A stretch of 64,000 nt of DNA from positions 3,790,620-3,854,619 of the forward strand of contig NZ_CP013233.1 of NCBI RefSeq assembly GCF_001584165.1, in the 5' to 3' direction. The position numbers were made by a program, and so were the translations under genes. This stretch comes from Collimonas arenae. GTDB lineage: Bacteria; Pseudomonadota; Gammaproteobacteria; Burkholderiales; Burkholderiaceae_D. Shown here piece after piece: positions 44,882-53,494 of this stretch; positions within the stretch are counted from its first letter, which is position 1; the number at the start of each line of letters is the position of its first letter. Under the pieces are notes generated by a model, which did no database searches, had not been told where the DNA came from, and saw only the letters and a list, made by a program, of their open reading frames with translations.

Positions 44882-45544
44882 ATGCTCGCCCTCCATCGAT
44901 TCCTGTTTGAACCAAATCGACCTCTGTGGCGCTACTGTTTGCTCGCAGGACCGATCGCATTGTTGCCGTCAGTCGCTCTCCTGGCTGGTGTCTGTTTCAT
45001 ACTCGAAGCGCTGGGCATGAACACCAAAGCCTTCATGCCGTCTGGACCTGATCTAACTCTTGGAGGACTGTTCGGTACGGTGGTTTTCGCTCCTGTACTT
45101 GAAACTCTCATCCTCGGATGGCTCCTTTCTGTGCTCACATCGCTCGGTAAAAGCCAAACTTTTGTAGCAATTAGCTCGGCCATCTTGTGGGGTTTTCTAC
45201 ACTCGCTTTATGGATTGCTTTGGTTCTTTGGGACAGTTTGGTCATTCTTTGTCTTTTCCGCAGCGTATCTTGCCTGGCGTCCGACCTCATTCAAACATGC
45301 CTTTGTGGCTGCAGCCACAACACACGCATTTGTCAATCTGGTGGCAGTGATCTCGATTTTCGATAATGCGTCCAATCCCTCCTCCGCGAAGGTCGACGTC
45401 GACAAATTGACTACTGGGATTCCATTCGCAATCAAGCAACCGTCGTGGGCCGACGCTACATTCCCTTCAACGAGCATTGGCTTTCATAACCGATTAACTG
45501 TCCTGGCCGAAAACCGACAGCCGGCTTTCGGCCAGGAGCTGTGA
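44882..45544 (+). CDS. CPBP-like intramembrane protease family protein
   Basis: 220 residues with several membrane helices and the CPBP/Abi motif order: FAPVLETLILGWLLSVL (glutamate; the usual second E is T), WGFLHSLYG (FxxxH-like) and TTHAFVNLV (HxxxN). The single glutamate leaves activity uncertain. The last residues (VLAENRQPAFGQEL) are encoded by the array repeat hairpin at 45502-45536, so the gene reads into its own downstream repeat. Confidence 0.7.
   Translation: MLALHRFLFEPNRPLWRYCLLAGPIALLPSVALLAGVCFILEALGMNTKAFMPSGPDLTLGGLFGTVVFAPVLETLILGWLLSVLTSLGKSQTFVAISSAILWGFLHSLYGLLWFFGTVWSFFVFSAAYLAWRPTSFKHAFVAAATTHAFVNLVAVISIFDNASNPSSAKVDVDKLTTGIPFAIKQPSWADATFPSTSIGFHNRLTVLAENRQPAFGQEL
45502..45536 (+). 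repeat. Array repeat hairpin inside the CPBP gene end
   Basis: CCTGGCCGAAA-(13)-TTTCGGCCAGG, a perfect 11-bp stem, followed by AGCT. It contains the array core TCGGCCAGGAGC. Confidence 0.75.
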
Positions 45545-45629
45545 TCCGAGGGAGCCAGTAACTTGGTATTATTTTGACAATTTCCCTCGCAGCCGGATAC
45601 ATCAACTATTTTTCGCACGATCAAATCAC

Positions 45630-46634
45630 ATGAGAAGACCGTTGCCTATCATTATCACCAAGGTACTAAGTAAAGTTCGGCTAGCCGCGTATTTTGTATG
45701 CACGCTGTCTACCCTATGTTTTCCGCCGGCTCATGCCCAACTGCTTAAATACAATAGCGAGGCTGAACTCTTTGGCGCAGCAGCAGTGTCCCCTGACTCG
45801 GTATTCCAAGTTCTTCAACGAGTGATTAGTCTTTGCTCAAAGTACAGTCAGCCTCTTCAGTCATTCGGCGAGCACGAGTTGAAAAATTGGGTTTCGCGTC
45901 ATCGACTATATCTTGAAGAAAGCGCAGTGGCGCGACGGGAGCTGATCGCAATGTTGAACTCCCCATCTCTGGCCGCTGATATGAAACAAAACATTAAGAA
46001 TTTGCTCGAAGTGGTAAGTCCAAAAATAATAGATAGTCAATTTGAAACTATGAGGATTTATATCGAAGAAGTAGGTGTTAAGGAACTCCAAGCACATGTG
46101 TGCAGTGACTATATTCAGTCCATCGCCGATGGCAAGTTTGACCTGAGCAAAAACGACCCGGCGCTTACTGCATATTTCGACCAAAGAATCAGTAGGAGAG
46201 GTGGGGAAATCACCACTTCATCCTCGGTGGCTTCTGCGGACCGATTAATTCTCGGGAGATGGCGGCATATTTCGCTGGTTAGGACGTTCGACAAAAAAAC
46301 TGTCGCACCACAAGTCTCTGATGGAAAGACGATTGTTGGATTCTTCCCGAACGGCACATGGAGCCTCGCAACTGCCTCCAATCTCTCCAGCGGGACATAC
46401 AGATGGCTTGACACCGATCACATCGAACAAACCATTCTTCAGTCAGGTGTAGCGATTCAAGTAGGTATGGTATCCATCAAGCAGATACGGGTGAATGCAG
46501 AAGATCTCGAAATCACCACGGTCCAAACCAGGACGGAGATGGATAAATTGCTGCCCGCCGTTAAACCAGGCGAGCGCCGTGCAAACGAAGTCGTCATTAC
46601 CTCAGTCTTTTCTCGCGAAATGAATAACCCATAG
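45630..46634 (+). CDS. Exported protein with C-terminal lipocalin-like domain
   Basis: 334 residues. Signal peptide ending PPAHAQ; residues about 40-190 are helical and charged; the last 130 residues (LILGRWRHISLVRTF, FFPNGTWSLA, SGTYRWLDTDHIEQTI) have the WxF/NGT/GxYRWxD pattern of small lipocalin-like beta domains. Probably periplasmic; function unknown. A single-gene module followed by a long-form array repeat. Confidence 0.65.
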   Translation: MRRPLPIIITKVLSKVRLAAYFVCTLSTLCFPPAHAQLLKYNSEAELFGAAAVSPDSVFQVLQRVISLCSKYSQPLQSFGEHELKNWVSRHRLYLEESAVARRELIAMLNSPSLAADMKQNIKNLLEVVSPKIIDSQFETMRIYIEEVGVKELQAHVCSDYIQSIADGKFDLSKNDPALTAYFDQRISRRGGEITTSSSVASADRLILGRWRHISLVRTFDKKTVAPQVSDGKTIVGFFPNGTWSLATASNLSSGTYRWLDTDHIEQTILQSGVAIQVGMVSIKQIRVNAEDLEITTVQTRTEMDKLLPAVKPGERRANEVVITSVFSREMNNP

Positions 46635-46660
46635 TGAACGGCTGCAATCGGGCGGCTGCG

Positions 46661-46725
46661 ATGTCCGCTGTGGGTCGAAATCAACCTGTCGCGATCGGCT
46701 TAATACGGCCAATTACAGACGTTCG
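46661..46725 (+). repeat. Array repeat, long form
   Basis: ATGTCCGCTGTGGGTCGAAA, TCAACCTGTCGCGATCGGCT, TAATACGGCCAATTACAGAC, then GTTCG. The inner GGTCGA-AA-TCAACC and the outer GTCYGC/GCRGAC arms (weak here) are the marks of the long form. Confidence 0.75.
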
Positions 46726-46762
46726 TCCCACCGACCAAGTTGTAACGGTGAAGGAGCACTAC

Positions 46763-47479
46763 ATGAAAATTTTGAGTCGTGAGCCACAGCTACGTATTAA
46801 GTCGCGCCTTGTCACGCTTACATTGCAATTATTCTTTAGTGCTATCCCATTCCTACAGTACACTGGCGCGGCCCATGCCTTCACCCTTGAGAATCCGTCT
46901 GCACTGAAAGGGGAAGTTGACCGGCAGAATCCATCATCAAGTCGATGGGAACCACCTTACCCCTTTACTCCTGAGGAGCTGGAGCAAGAGCTGATATTGA
47001 TTTTGCAAATTCCTGCAAACGATTTGTCGAAAGAAAAAATAGAAGCCATCTTCGACATGAAATTTCATAATTCGGGAACACTACCTGATTCAATTAGAAA
47101 TCGTCCTGACCGCGATAGATGGTACATGCGTCATAGCAAATCCGGGGTCGACTGGTTTTTTGCCACAGGCATATCGATTGCCCCCCAAAGAACCAATTTT
47201 TTGTTTACGTGGTGGAGCCCTGAGAGCACCCCTGAGCCATACGTAGTACCTATGTGTATAGATACTCGGAAAATTCTCAAAGATATTGAGGCTCTGAACG
47301 TCGGCTGGAAAGAGGAAGTGTCGGGCCCGTTGTGGGTATCTCCACATGGCATCAATCCCAGGCATAGTTTTGCGCGAGGGAAAAATGAGTCGTTAAGCGT
47401 AGACTATTTGCCAGGGACTACTTGTATGACCGCATTCGCTTTCAATGTAAGGACCACGAACGGAGATTCAACACAATGA
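46763..47479 (+). CDS. Exported protein of unknown function
   Basis: 238 residues from ATG 46763, which follows AAGGAG. Signal peptide (LVTLTLQLFFSAIPFLQY to AAHAF), then a mature domain with IFDMKFHNSGTLPDSIRNRP, WYMRHSKSGVDWFFATGISI and FLFTWWSPESTPEPYVVPMC. No known family. A longer upstream frame reads through the repeat and is rejected. Confidence 0.65.
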   Translation: MKILSREPQLRIKSRLVTLTLQLFFSAIPFLQYTGAAHAFTLENPSALKGEVDRQNPSSSRWEPPYPFTPEELEQELILILQIPANDLSKEKIEAIFDMKFHNSGTLPDSIRNRPDRDRWYMRHSKSGVDWFFATGISIAPQRTNFLFTWWSPESTPEPYVVPMCIDTRKILKDIEALNVGWKEEVSGPLWVSPHGINPRHSFARGKNESLSVDYLPGTTCMTAFAFNVRTTNGDSTQ

Positions 47480-47559
47480 CGGTAATTTTTGCGAAACCAA
47501 GCGGTCCAGACTGCGCAGTGCCACCTAACGACTTTCGTTGAACGACCGCTTTAAAGAAA

Positions 47560-47628
47560 TGTGAACGACGGCTTGGGGTCGAAATCGACCTGTTGCCGTC
47601 GGCTCAAAACGGCCAAAAGGCGACTTCC
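47560..47628 (+). repeat. Array repeat, long form
   Basis: GGGGTCGAAATCGACCTGTT with perfect GGTCGA/TCGACC pairing, then GCCGTCGGCTCAAAACGGCC and AAAAGGCGACTTC. Same layout as 46661, 51432 and 63788. Confidence 0.8.
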
Positions 47629-47810
47629 AGAAGCCTCCCATAACGTTCGAAAATTCTAAAAAAAAAAGCGCCCAAGATAGTTGGCGTGTAAATCATAATG
47701 TGAGAACCGACGCAGGACAGTAATTGCAAAGGGAAAATGCGGTCATCCCAAAAAACCCACATCATCTCTATCCAGTTGATACTTTTTCACCATTAAAGGT
47801 AAGAGCATTT

Positions 47811-48551
47811 ATGTTTAAGAGAATTCTTTTCGCACTGGCTATTTTCTCAATTTGCATGTGGGCAGAGGCTCAGACTTCGCAACAAAATCCTGGCGATAGA
47901 ACAGATCAGATGAAGCCGATCAGGCATATCGGCATCTTTGTCTCTCCATACTATCAATCGGCTCAAACACCGGAAGGCTATCCGGTAGTGAACGTCGCAA
48001 AGGCTTTCGATAATCAATTGGCTTCCAACAAGCGGGAAGACATTCTGGCGGTCCGAGATGCCATTCAGGCACAACCGCAACTTGTTACGCCGATGACACT
48101 TATGGTACTGGCGATCAGGCTGTACGACGTTGGGTTCCGCGATGACGCCGTTTTTTGGTTTTACGTTGCAAAGAATCGTTATCTTGCGATGGCGGGAGTT
48201 TTAGACGTCAAGTCCCCATCTCTTGCTCAAGTTGAAGATACCATCAGAAATTTTGCAATACTTGCGGGGCCATTCTTCAATAGCTATGCTTTTTGTGATT
48301 TGTCGAAACAACGAGAAGCGAATTTGAATTCGATTACTTGGATTGAGCAACATCCATACGAGGCCATGTATATGGCGCAATTACCTGCGCTGCCTGGTGA
48401 TCGCGCAGAAAATCTTAAGAAATCCATTGCGGATATCAAAGCACGCGCTCGGAAGGAGGCACAGTATTTTGATGACCCCAAAAATCTGGACGAATTTAAC
48501 AGGAAACGAAAAGAAAATCATGTGCCCGAGCAGTTTTGTTGGGTTCAGTGA
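47811..48551 (+). CDS. Exported protein of unknown function
   Basis: 246 residues from ATG 47811 (MFKRILFALAIFSICMWAEA signal). The mature part is helical: VAKAFDNQLASNKREDILAV, LMVLAIRLYDVGFRDDAVFW, FYVAKNRYLAMAGVLDVKSP and ADIKARARKEAQYFDDP. The middle resembles a conserved family of exported proteins in which YDVGxRDEAVFWFYxAKxR is the best-kept motif; function unknown. Confidence 0.65.
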   Translation: MFKRILFALAIFSICMWAEAQTSQQNPGDRTDQMKPIRHIGIFVSPYYQSAQTPEGYPVVNVAKAFDNQLASNKREDILAVRDAIQAQPQLVTPMTLMVLAIRLYDVGFRDDAVFWFYVAKNRYLAMAGVLDVKSPSLAQVEDTIRNFAILAGPFFNSYAFCDLSKQREANLNSITWIEQHPYEAMYMAQLPALPGDRAENLKKSIADIKARARKEAQYFDDPKNLDEFNRKRKENHVPEQFCWVQ

Positions 48552-48878
48552 GGCACCGTGTTGTCATTCAACTTAATAGGCGGGTCTGCTTCCGGCTAAC
48601 ACCAGTCAGTCGAACTCCTGCTCTAAAGCTGCCATTCGCGTTACTCCCTAGATTGCATTTTGACTGCCATTAACTGTATTGTTGCCAAGCGGACATTTTA
48701 ATCCTACACTCGCGATGTCATCATCTGTCTGCCTTTCACGGATTTTTATTGACCCGCGACTTTGTCTAGTCCGCTAGAGTTGGTTGAGCGTGACACCGCG
48801 GGCACGATATTTACCGGGTGCTGCTGTGCCATGCGGTGCCGTTCACTTTTACGTTATACGTTTTAGATAAGAACATTT
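48552..48878 (+). other. Array spacer without a gene
   Basis: 327 bp. It holds a partial array repeat (TTGCCAAGCGGACATTTTA at 48682-48700) and two short G/C-rich hairpin-like pieces (GTCCGCTAGAG near 48769; CGGGTGCTGCTGTGCCATGC near 48820). No gene seen; possibly a module that lost its gene. Confidence 0.45.
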
Positions 48879-49250
48879 ATGTTTTCGAGCAATTCAATTT
48901 ACGTTCAGATTTATACGAGCCGCTTCGTGATTCAAAATATGGACTCCGGCGCCTTAGTCCAGATTCAGAGAGACCAGAAGTTTGCGTCGCCTAGAATGTT
49001 GATTGCAGACTTCACAACAGCTGAACATCAGCTTCGCCAAGCAATAAAAGAGGTCCGGCGCGGATTTGTTAGACCAAATGTTTTAATGCACCCGAGGGAA
49101 TTAATTGATGGGGGAATTACTCAAGTTGAATACAGAGTTTTTACCGAATTAGGCTTAGGTAGCGGGGCAGTCAAGGTGGGAACCTGGAGTGGACACACAC
49201 TGAACGACGTTGAATCTGTAAGGAAGGCAATACGCGACTACAAGCATTAA
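48879..49250 (+). CDS. Conserved small protein of cassette type
   Basis: 123 residues: VQIYTSRFVIQNMDSGALVQ, SPRMLIADFTTAEHQLRQAI, RPNVLMHPRELIDGGITQVE, YRVFTELGLGSGAVKVGTWS. This ordered pattern (LIADF, LxHPxEhIxGGhTxVExRxhxELxhGSGA) is a recurring small soluble family of unknown function with a faint likeness to MreB/actin-fold segments. No signal peptide. Confidence 0.7.
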   Translation: MFSSNSIYVQIYTSRFVIQNMDSGALVQIQRDQKFASPRMLIADFTTAEHQLRQAIKEVRRGFVRPNVLMHPRELIDGGITQVEYRVFTELGLGSGAVKVGTWSGHTLNDVESVRKAIRDYKH

Positions 49251-49370
49251 TCAAACGTATGACACGCTGATTAACAAGGGCGCGTTGCGCCTGCTAGCCG
49301 ATGATAGGGAGCAGTTCTACGTGCCTGTGAGAACGCTTGCCGGTGCCCGGCTCAAAAAAACTCTACTCTC

Positions 49371-49859
49371 ATGAATCGTACATTTGGACTCGCTGCTTTA
49401 GTTGGTTTCATTATTTCGCTAATCGTGCACATATCAGCATTGTTGAGCATTGATGTTTTGACTGATTTTCCCTATGTTTGGCTTCTGCACGTTGGAATTT
49501 TTGTTGTATTTATTCCGTTCGTATTCTTAAGCAGGAAGACCCTCGGAGCAAAACCTAAGTTTGCAGAAATCCGAGCGGCCTTTCCATCATGGGTAGTCGT
49601 GGTCGGCGCTTTTATATGCGCGTATGCCGTCCTGAATTTTGTGCTATTCATGGTCGCTACTGAGGGCGGTAGTCCCTCGATTCGAGACGGAAAGTACCTT
49701 TTACTTAATCATGGCAAGCTAATTCGTGAACTTACTTTCGCCGAATACACTGCTTTCAGAACGAACGAAGTCCGGGGATTCTCTGGTCACTGGTTAGTTT
49801 TCTATTTTGTACCATTTGCGTATTTCGCATTCCGGAAGCAGCCAACTCTAGTGCAGTAA
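49371..49859 (+). CDS. Membrane protein of unknown function
   Basis: 162 residues with four predicted helices (ALVGFIISLIVHISALLSI; VWLLHVGIFVVFIPFVFL; WVVVVGAFICAYAVLNFVLF; HWLVFYFVPFAYFAF) and a polar loop with an RELTFAEYTAFRTNEVRGFS segment near the end. That loop-plus-last-helix ending recurs in small cassette-encoded membrane proteins. Function unknown. Confidence 0.7.
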   Translation: MNRTFGLAALVGFIISLIVHISALLSIDVLTDFPYVWLLHVGIFVVFIPFVFLSRKTLGAKPKFAEIRAAFPSWVVVVGAFICAYAVLNFVLFMVATEGGSPSIRDGKYLLLNHGKLIRELTFAEYTAFRTNEVRGFSGHWLVFYFVPFAYFAFRKQPTLVQ

Positions 49860-49963
49860 TTGCTTAGTTGTGGGAGACATCGGATGAGCGATTTGGTATC
49901 TGGATGCCGGTAAATATCCGGCAAGCGCTAAGGCCGCTTAGGCGCGATGCCCGACAGTCAGCG

Positions 49964-50013
49964 TGCGGCCAAATACGAACAGTCGGTAGCTGCTATCGGC
50001 CAAATGCGGTCGG
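49964..50013 (+). repeat. Array repeat, tandem pair
   Basis: TGCGGCCAAATACGAACAGT and TATCGGCCAAATGCGGTCGG stand next to each other: two cores 30 bp apart with AAA after GGCC, as in the copies at 55830 and 56753. Confidence 0.65.
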
Positions 50014-50085
50014 TCTAGCTCAGCTCGAAACCAACAGTGCATGCAGCCCAAGACTTACAAAGAATTTAACCGGAGATTGAATCAA

Positions 50086-50865
50086 ATGCATTTATTGTTT
50101 CCGTCTGACCCCTTCAATAAGTCGGTCGTGGATGAAGCCTACGAAGAGGAATTCGTTGCACTAGTAGCTCTTGGATTTACCTATTCGTTATTTTCTTTCG
50201 AAGATTTTGAAGCGGGAGAATTCAAAGCCCGGCCAGCATTCCCCATTGGTGAGGAAATAATTTATCGTGGATGGATGGTAACGCCGGAAAGATATGCGCG
50301 CCTCTATGTGGCCGTAGCAAATAAAGGCGGGGTCCTGAAGACCAATTCCGCACAATATCGTCGTTGCCACTATCTACCAGAATGGTATGAAATATGTGCT
50401 GACGTTACTCCAGAAACGATCACCACATACAGGGACGCTGATTTTGTCATAGCCGTAGCCGGCAAACATTGGCCAGGTTATTTCGTTAAGGACTACGTCA
50501 AATCTTTGACAACTCAACGTGGCTCAGTCGCAGCTAGGGCGGAGGATATTGCCGAAGTTGTTTCGCTCATAGAACAATACCGAGGTACGATTGAGGGAGG
50601 AGTATGCATCCGTAAGTTTGAACATTTAATTTCAGAAACAGAGGAAAGATATTTCGTCCTTGATGGAAAAGCTCATGGTCGAGATGGAATAGTCCCAACT
50701 TTTGTGGAAGAAATCGCTCAACGCATCAAAAGTCCATTCTTCTCGATCGATACTGTGTCGTCAGATGCGGGACAATTGCGGTTAATTGAACTAGGCGATG
50801 GGCAAGTTTCGGACAGGAAGAAATGGACCGCAAAACAGTTCGCATCTATGTTACGTGGGCTTTAG
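50086..50865 (+). CDS. ATP-grasp family protein (R2K-like)
   Basis: 259 residues from ATG 50086 (MHLLFPSDPFNKSVVDEAYE). The order of motifs, IYRGWMVTPERYARLY, LPEWY-------TPETIT, VKDYVKS with the ATP-binding lysine, GGVCIRKFEHL, and FFSIDTVSSDAGQLRLIELG with DGQVSD, fits the R2K clade of ATP-grasp enzymes (RNA ligase-like or peptide-tagging predicted roles). It probably ligates a carboxylate to an amine using ATP; substrate unknown. The ATG at 50041 is a less likely start. Confidence 0.72.
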   Translation: MHLLFPSDPFNKSVVDEAYEEEFVALVALGFTYSLFSFEDFEAGEFKARPAFPIGEEIIYRGWMVTPERYARLYVAVANKGGVLKTNSAQYRRCHYLPEWYEICADVTPETITTYRDADFVIAVAGKHWPGYFVKDYVKSLTTQRGSVAARAEDIAEVVSLIEQYRGTIEGGVCIRKFEHLISETEERYFVLDGKAHGRDGIVPTFVEEIAQRIKSPFFSIDTVSSDAGQLRLIELGDGQVSDRKKWTAKQFASMLRGL

Positions 50866-50871
50866 CAATTG

Positions 50872-50927
50872 CCGCAATTCGGCCAATTGCGGACGGACGA
50901 TAGTGTCGGCCAAATTGATGGTGATTC
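50872..50927 (+). repeat. Array repeat, perfect hairpin with tail
   Basis: CCGCAATT-CGGCC-AATTGCGG is a perfect 8-bp stem with the conserved pentanucleotide as loop. The tail GTGTCGGCCAAATTGATGGT then GATTCA matches 54092 and 57795. Confidence 0.85.
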
Positions 50928-50974
50928 ATTACGATCGACTATTTACGTTCAATTAAATTCCACAGATTATGACC

Positions 50975-51400
50975 ATGCCACGCGTATACGCTGATTTCAA
51001 TGCTATTGAGTATGGTGGTGAAGGCGATTTTTCAGCTGAAATGGCATTGACCGGCTATGGCACACTAGCCAGCTTGGCTAGGCAGAGAATTCGTTTGATC
51101 GAAGGCATGTCATTGCTTCTATATGAACCGAACGACATCGAGTGCGAAGCAGTTGCCCATTTTGATAGCTCGCGCAAAGACCCTGCTGGCAGACTCGGAG
51201 CGTGGATTGCGAAAATTTCTGACCATCGGAAAATTCGCGATTGCTTTGTGGAGCGTGAATCTTCATATGCGCATCCATGCTTTGTTTGCGGGAACGATTT
51301 TGCCGCTCAGTCAAATACCTTGAAAAACCTCCGAGAGGTGTGCATTAATTGCGGAACGAGTGTTATGGAGCCAATGGCACCTCCGCAAAATGTAACTTAA
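50975..51400 (+). CDS. Conserved small protein with C-terminal zinc ribbon
   Basis: 141 residues: MPRVYADFNAIEYGG, LTGYGTLASLARQRIRLIEG, MSLLLYEPNDIECEAVAHFD, then PCFVCGNDF and VCINCGTS, a CxxC...CxxC zinc ribbon. The first two motifs mark a family of small cassette-type proteins (MPRVYADFN-hE) of unknown function. Start could be ATG 50969; I chose 50975 for the family N-terminus. Confidence 0.7.
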   Translation: MPRVYADFNAIEYGGEGDFSAEMALTGYGTLASLARQRIRLIEGMSLLLYEPNDIECEAVAHFDSSRKDPAGRLGAWIAKISDHRKIRDCFVERESSYAHPCFVCGNDFAAQSNTLKNLREVCINCGTSVMEPMAPPQNVT

Positions 51401-51431
51401 CTTTCTGGACGTGCGGTTATGAGAATAACAG

Positions 51432-51500
51432 ATGGCTGCATTGGGTCGAATTTGGCCTGTCGCGACCGGCCCCAAACGGCCAGGAGCCGTCGTTCGTCCC
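51432..51500 (+). repeat. Array repeat, long form
   Basis: TTGGGTCGAATTTGGCCTGT, CGCGACCGGCCCCAAACGGC, CAGGAGCCGTCGTTCGTCCC. Same order of blocks as the other long forms, with CCGTC in place of CGGAC. Confidence 0.75.
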
Positions 51501-51537
51501 GCATTGAAAATTCACCATAACAAAAAAGGAAATTTTT

Positions 51538-52092
51538 GTGCTTGAAGGAAAAATTTGTAGTATCCGCCATATTAACGAAGATGATTTGCCCCGCTACCTT
51601 GAAATGGTTTGCAGAGTCGACAATCGTGGCGACCATTTTCCGCACCGTGTAAAGTCTCCTGTAAATCTCCGCAAAGAATTCGTGGAAAATGGTTTCTCGC
51701 AGGACGACTACGAAAGATTACTCATCATCGGGGAGAACAACGTAGTCGTAGGTGAAATTGTGCACTTTAAAATTCGGACGCCATACACACGTGAAATCGG
51801 CTATTGGCTTTTTGATGAAAATTTTCGCGGCCGAGGCTATGTGAGCGAAGCGGTTCAGCTACTGGCCGACCACCTTTTTCGTTCTCGACCTATCAATCGC
51901 ATCGAGATAATCGCTTCAAGCGAAAATGACGGCTCCAAACGAGTGGCTGAAAAGGCCGGCTTTCGATTTGAAGGCGTATTGCGTCAGTACGTTTTCATGG
52001 GTGGAAAGTACCATGACAGTTGCGTTTATTCGTTGCTAAGAGACGAATGGGGTGGAAAGAAAGTGGACAGTGAAAATTCTCTGGCATCTTGA
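51538..52092 (+). CDS. GNAT acetyltransferase, RimJ/RimL type
   Basis: 184 residues from GTG 51538, behind AAAAGGA. Acetyl-CoA motif FRGRGYVSEAVQLLADHLF, with RIEIIASSENDGSKRVAEKA and GFRFEGVLRQYVFMGG typical of the RimJ/RimL acetyltransferase_3 fold. It would acetylate an amine of a protein N-terminus or a small molecule. Confidence 0.88.
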   Translation: MLEGKICSIRHINEDDLPRYLEMVCRVDNRGDHFPHRVKSPVNLRKEFVENGFSQDDYERLLIIGENNVVVGEIVHFKIRTPYTREIGYWLFDENFRGRGYVSEAVQLLADHLFRSRPINRIEIIASSENDGSKRVAEKAGFRFEGVLRQYVFMGGKYHDSCVYSLLRDEWGGKKVDSENSLAS

Positions 52093-52132
52093 ATTAAGAG
52101 ATTTGACGTGCAATTTAAATCGAAAGGCAAAT

Positions 52133-52162
52133 AGCGGCCAGCTGCGGACATTCGTATCCACC
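52133..52162 (+). repeat. Array repeat, short form
   Basis: AGCGGCCAGCTGCGGACATT then CGTATCCACC. Closest in the array to the canonical 3' end GCGGACATTCG. Confidence 0.75.
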
Positions 52163-52180
52163 ATCAACTAGGCGCTCTAT

Positions 52181-52495
52181 ATGTCCCCTGTCATGAACAA
52201 CACGAAGTGGGAGAAACTGAGATTCGGTATGAGCGGGCTCGGCACACTATCACCTCGGTTTCGCGCGCGCAATTTGCATAGTGGATATGTCAGTGCGTGG
52301 GATGGGGAATGGTTCCACCACTTCTATGGACACCACGAAGAGGATGAGTGGGTTGAGATTGCCGTGACATCCGCAGCCCAGCGTGAAGCTGTTCTGCGAG
52401 TGCTCCGCTCAGTGCATGTGCCTGGCGTCACGACAGAGACAGGATTCAAAATCTTCGGCTATGTACCCCTTGGCACGCATGTCCAATATCTATAG
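52181..52495 (+). CDS. DUF6678 family protein
   Basis: 104 residues: NNTKWEKLRFGMSGLGTLSP, SAWDGEWFHHFYGHH, EWVEIAVTSAAQREAVLRVL, VHVPGVTTETGFKIFGYVPL. These are the ordered motifs of DUF6678, a small soluble family of unknown function found mostly as lone genes. Length is normal for the family. Confidence 0.82.
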   Translation: MSPVMNNTKWEKLRFGMSGLGTLSPRFRARNLHSGYVSAWDGEWFHHFYGHHEEDEWVEIAVTSAAQREAVLRVLRSVHVPGVTTETGFKIFGYVPLGTHVQYL

Positions 52496-52507
52496 TCCAT
52501 GACGCCA

Positions 52508-52556
52508 TTCGGCCAGTAGCAGTTACCGACGACCTCAGCCGAAAGCGGACGTCTGG
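52508..52556 (+). repeat. Array repeat, two half-copies
   Basis: TTCGGCCAGTAGCAGTTACC and TCAGCCGAAAGCGGACGTCT lie head to tail. Confidence 0.65.
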
Positions 52557-52718
52557 ATGTCATCACTGTATGCTACCGGCTGCAGCTCTTTGCGCCCCAG
52601 GTAACTGACCTTGAGTCATTCATCCCTAAATGGCATTAATTAATGTCTTGTACGGCAATTGAACAATTTTTGGCTGTCGAAAGCTTCAGGTCGATTTGAC
52701 GAGAAAGGGAAAAGCACC

Positions 52719-53348
52719 ATGGAAATGGAAAACCAATGGCTTGCCTATGCGAAGCGCCTACAAGCATTGGCGTCGACATCATTGTATTTCTGCAAGGATG
52801 AATTCGATAAGGAACGTTTCACGGAAATCGCCGATATTGCAAATTTAATGCTTGCTCAGCTTGGGAACGTTCCTGTCGAACGAATTACCAACCTTGTCTC
52901 AGATTTTGCAATGGGTTATTCAACTCCGAAGGTGGATGTTCGTGGTGCCGTCATTGAAGGCGATAAAATCCTTCTTGTCCGAGAAAAATCAGATGGCAAA
53001 TGGACGCTGCCAGGTGGCTTTGCTGATGTAGGTTTGTCGCCTGCCGAAAATGTGGTCAAAGAAATACATGAAGAAGCTGGATTGGTTGTTGCGGCGACCA
53101 AACTCTTCAACGTGCGCCACAAAGCGAAGGGACCGTACGACCCAGATGCTCGCGATTTCTATAAGCTTTATTTTCTATGTGAATGCGCCGATACGACAAG
53201 CCCATTTACCGGCCCTGAAACCTCAGGTGTCGATTTCTTTTCTCTGGATAATCTTCCAGAGCTATCGCTCGGCCGGGTAGTTAAAGCGGACCTGGAGACT
53301 GCATTTGCATTTCATCGTGGCATGGTAACGTCCACTTTATTTGATTGA
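52719..53348 (+). CDS. NUDIX hydrolase with helical N-terminal domain
   Basis: 209 residues from ATG 52719. Residues 1-65 are the helical NUDIX N-terminal domain (WLAYAKRLQALASTSLYFCK); residues 70-200 are the NUDIX fold with PGGFADVGLSPAENVVKEIH then EEAGL, the NUDIX box with K for R. It should hydrolyse a nucleoside diphosphate linked to another group. A TTG start at 52659 reads through an unlikely leader and is rejected. Confidence 0.88.
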   Translation: MEMENQWLAYAKRLQALASTSLYFCKDEFDKERFTEIADIANLMLAQLGNVPVERITNLVSDFAMGYSTPKVDVRGAVIEGDKILLVREKSDGKWTLPGGFADVGLSPAENVVKEIHEEAGLVVAATKLFNVRHKAKGPYDPDARDFYKLYFLCECADTTSPFTGPETSGVDFFSLDNLPELSLGRVVKADLETAFAFHRGMVTSTLFD

Positions 53349-53378
53349 TGCAGTCAATGTTTGAGCGCGAACAGCGGC

Positions 53379-53396
53379 TATCGGCCAGGAGCAGCG
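53379..53396 (+). repeat. Array repeat, short form
   Basis: TATCGGCCAGGAGCAGCG, with AGCGGC just upstream. Confidence 0.6.
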
Positions 53397-53494
53397 TGTC
53401 ACAACAGCTATGTCGGGTAGATGGCTGCCAACATGTATTTCGTGGGATATTTGGTCTATAGACCAGCGACCGTGATTTAATATACCCAAATCCA

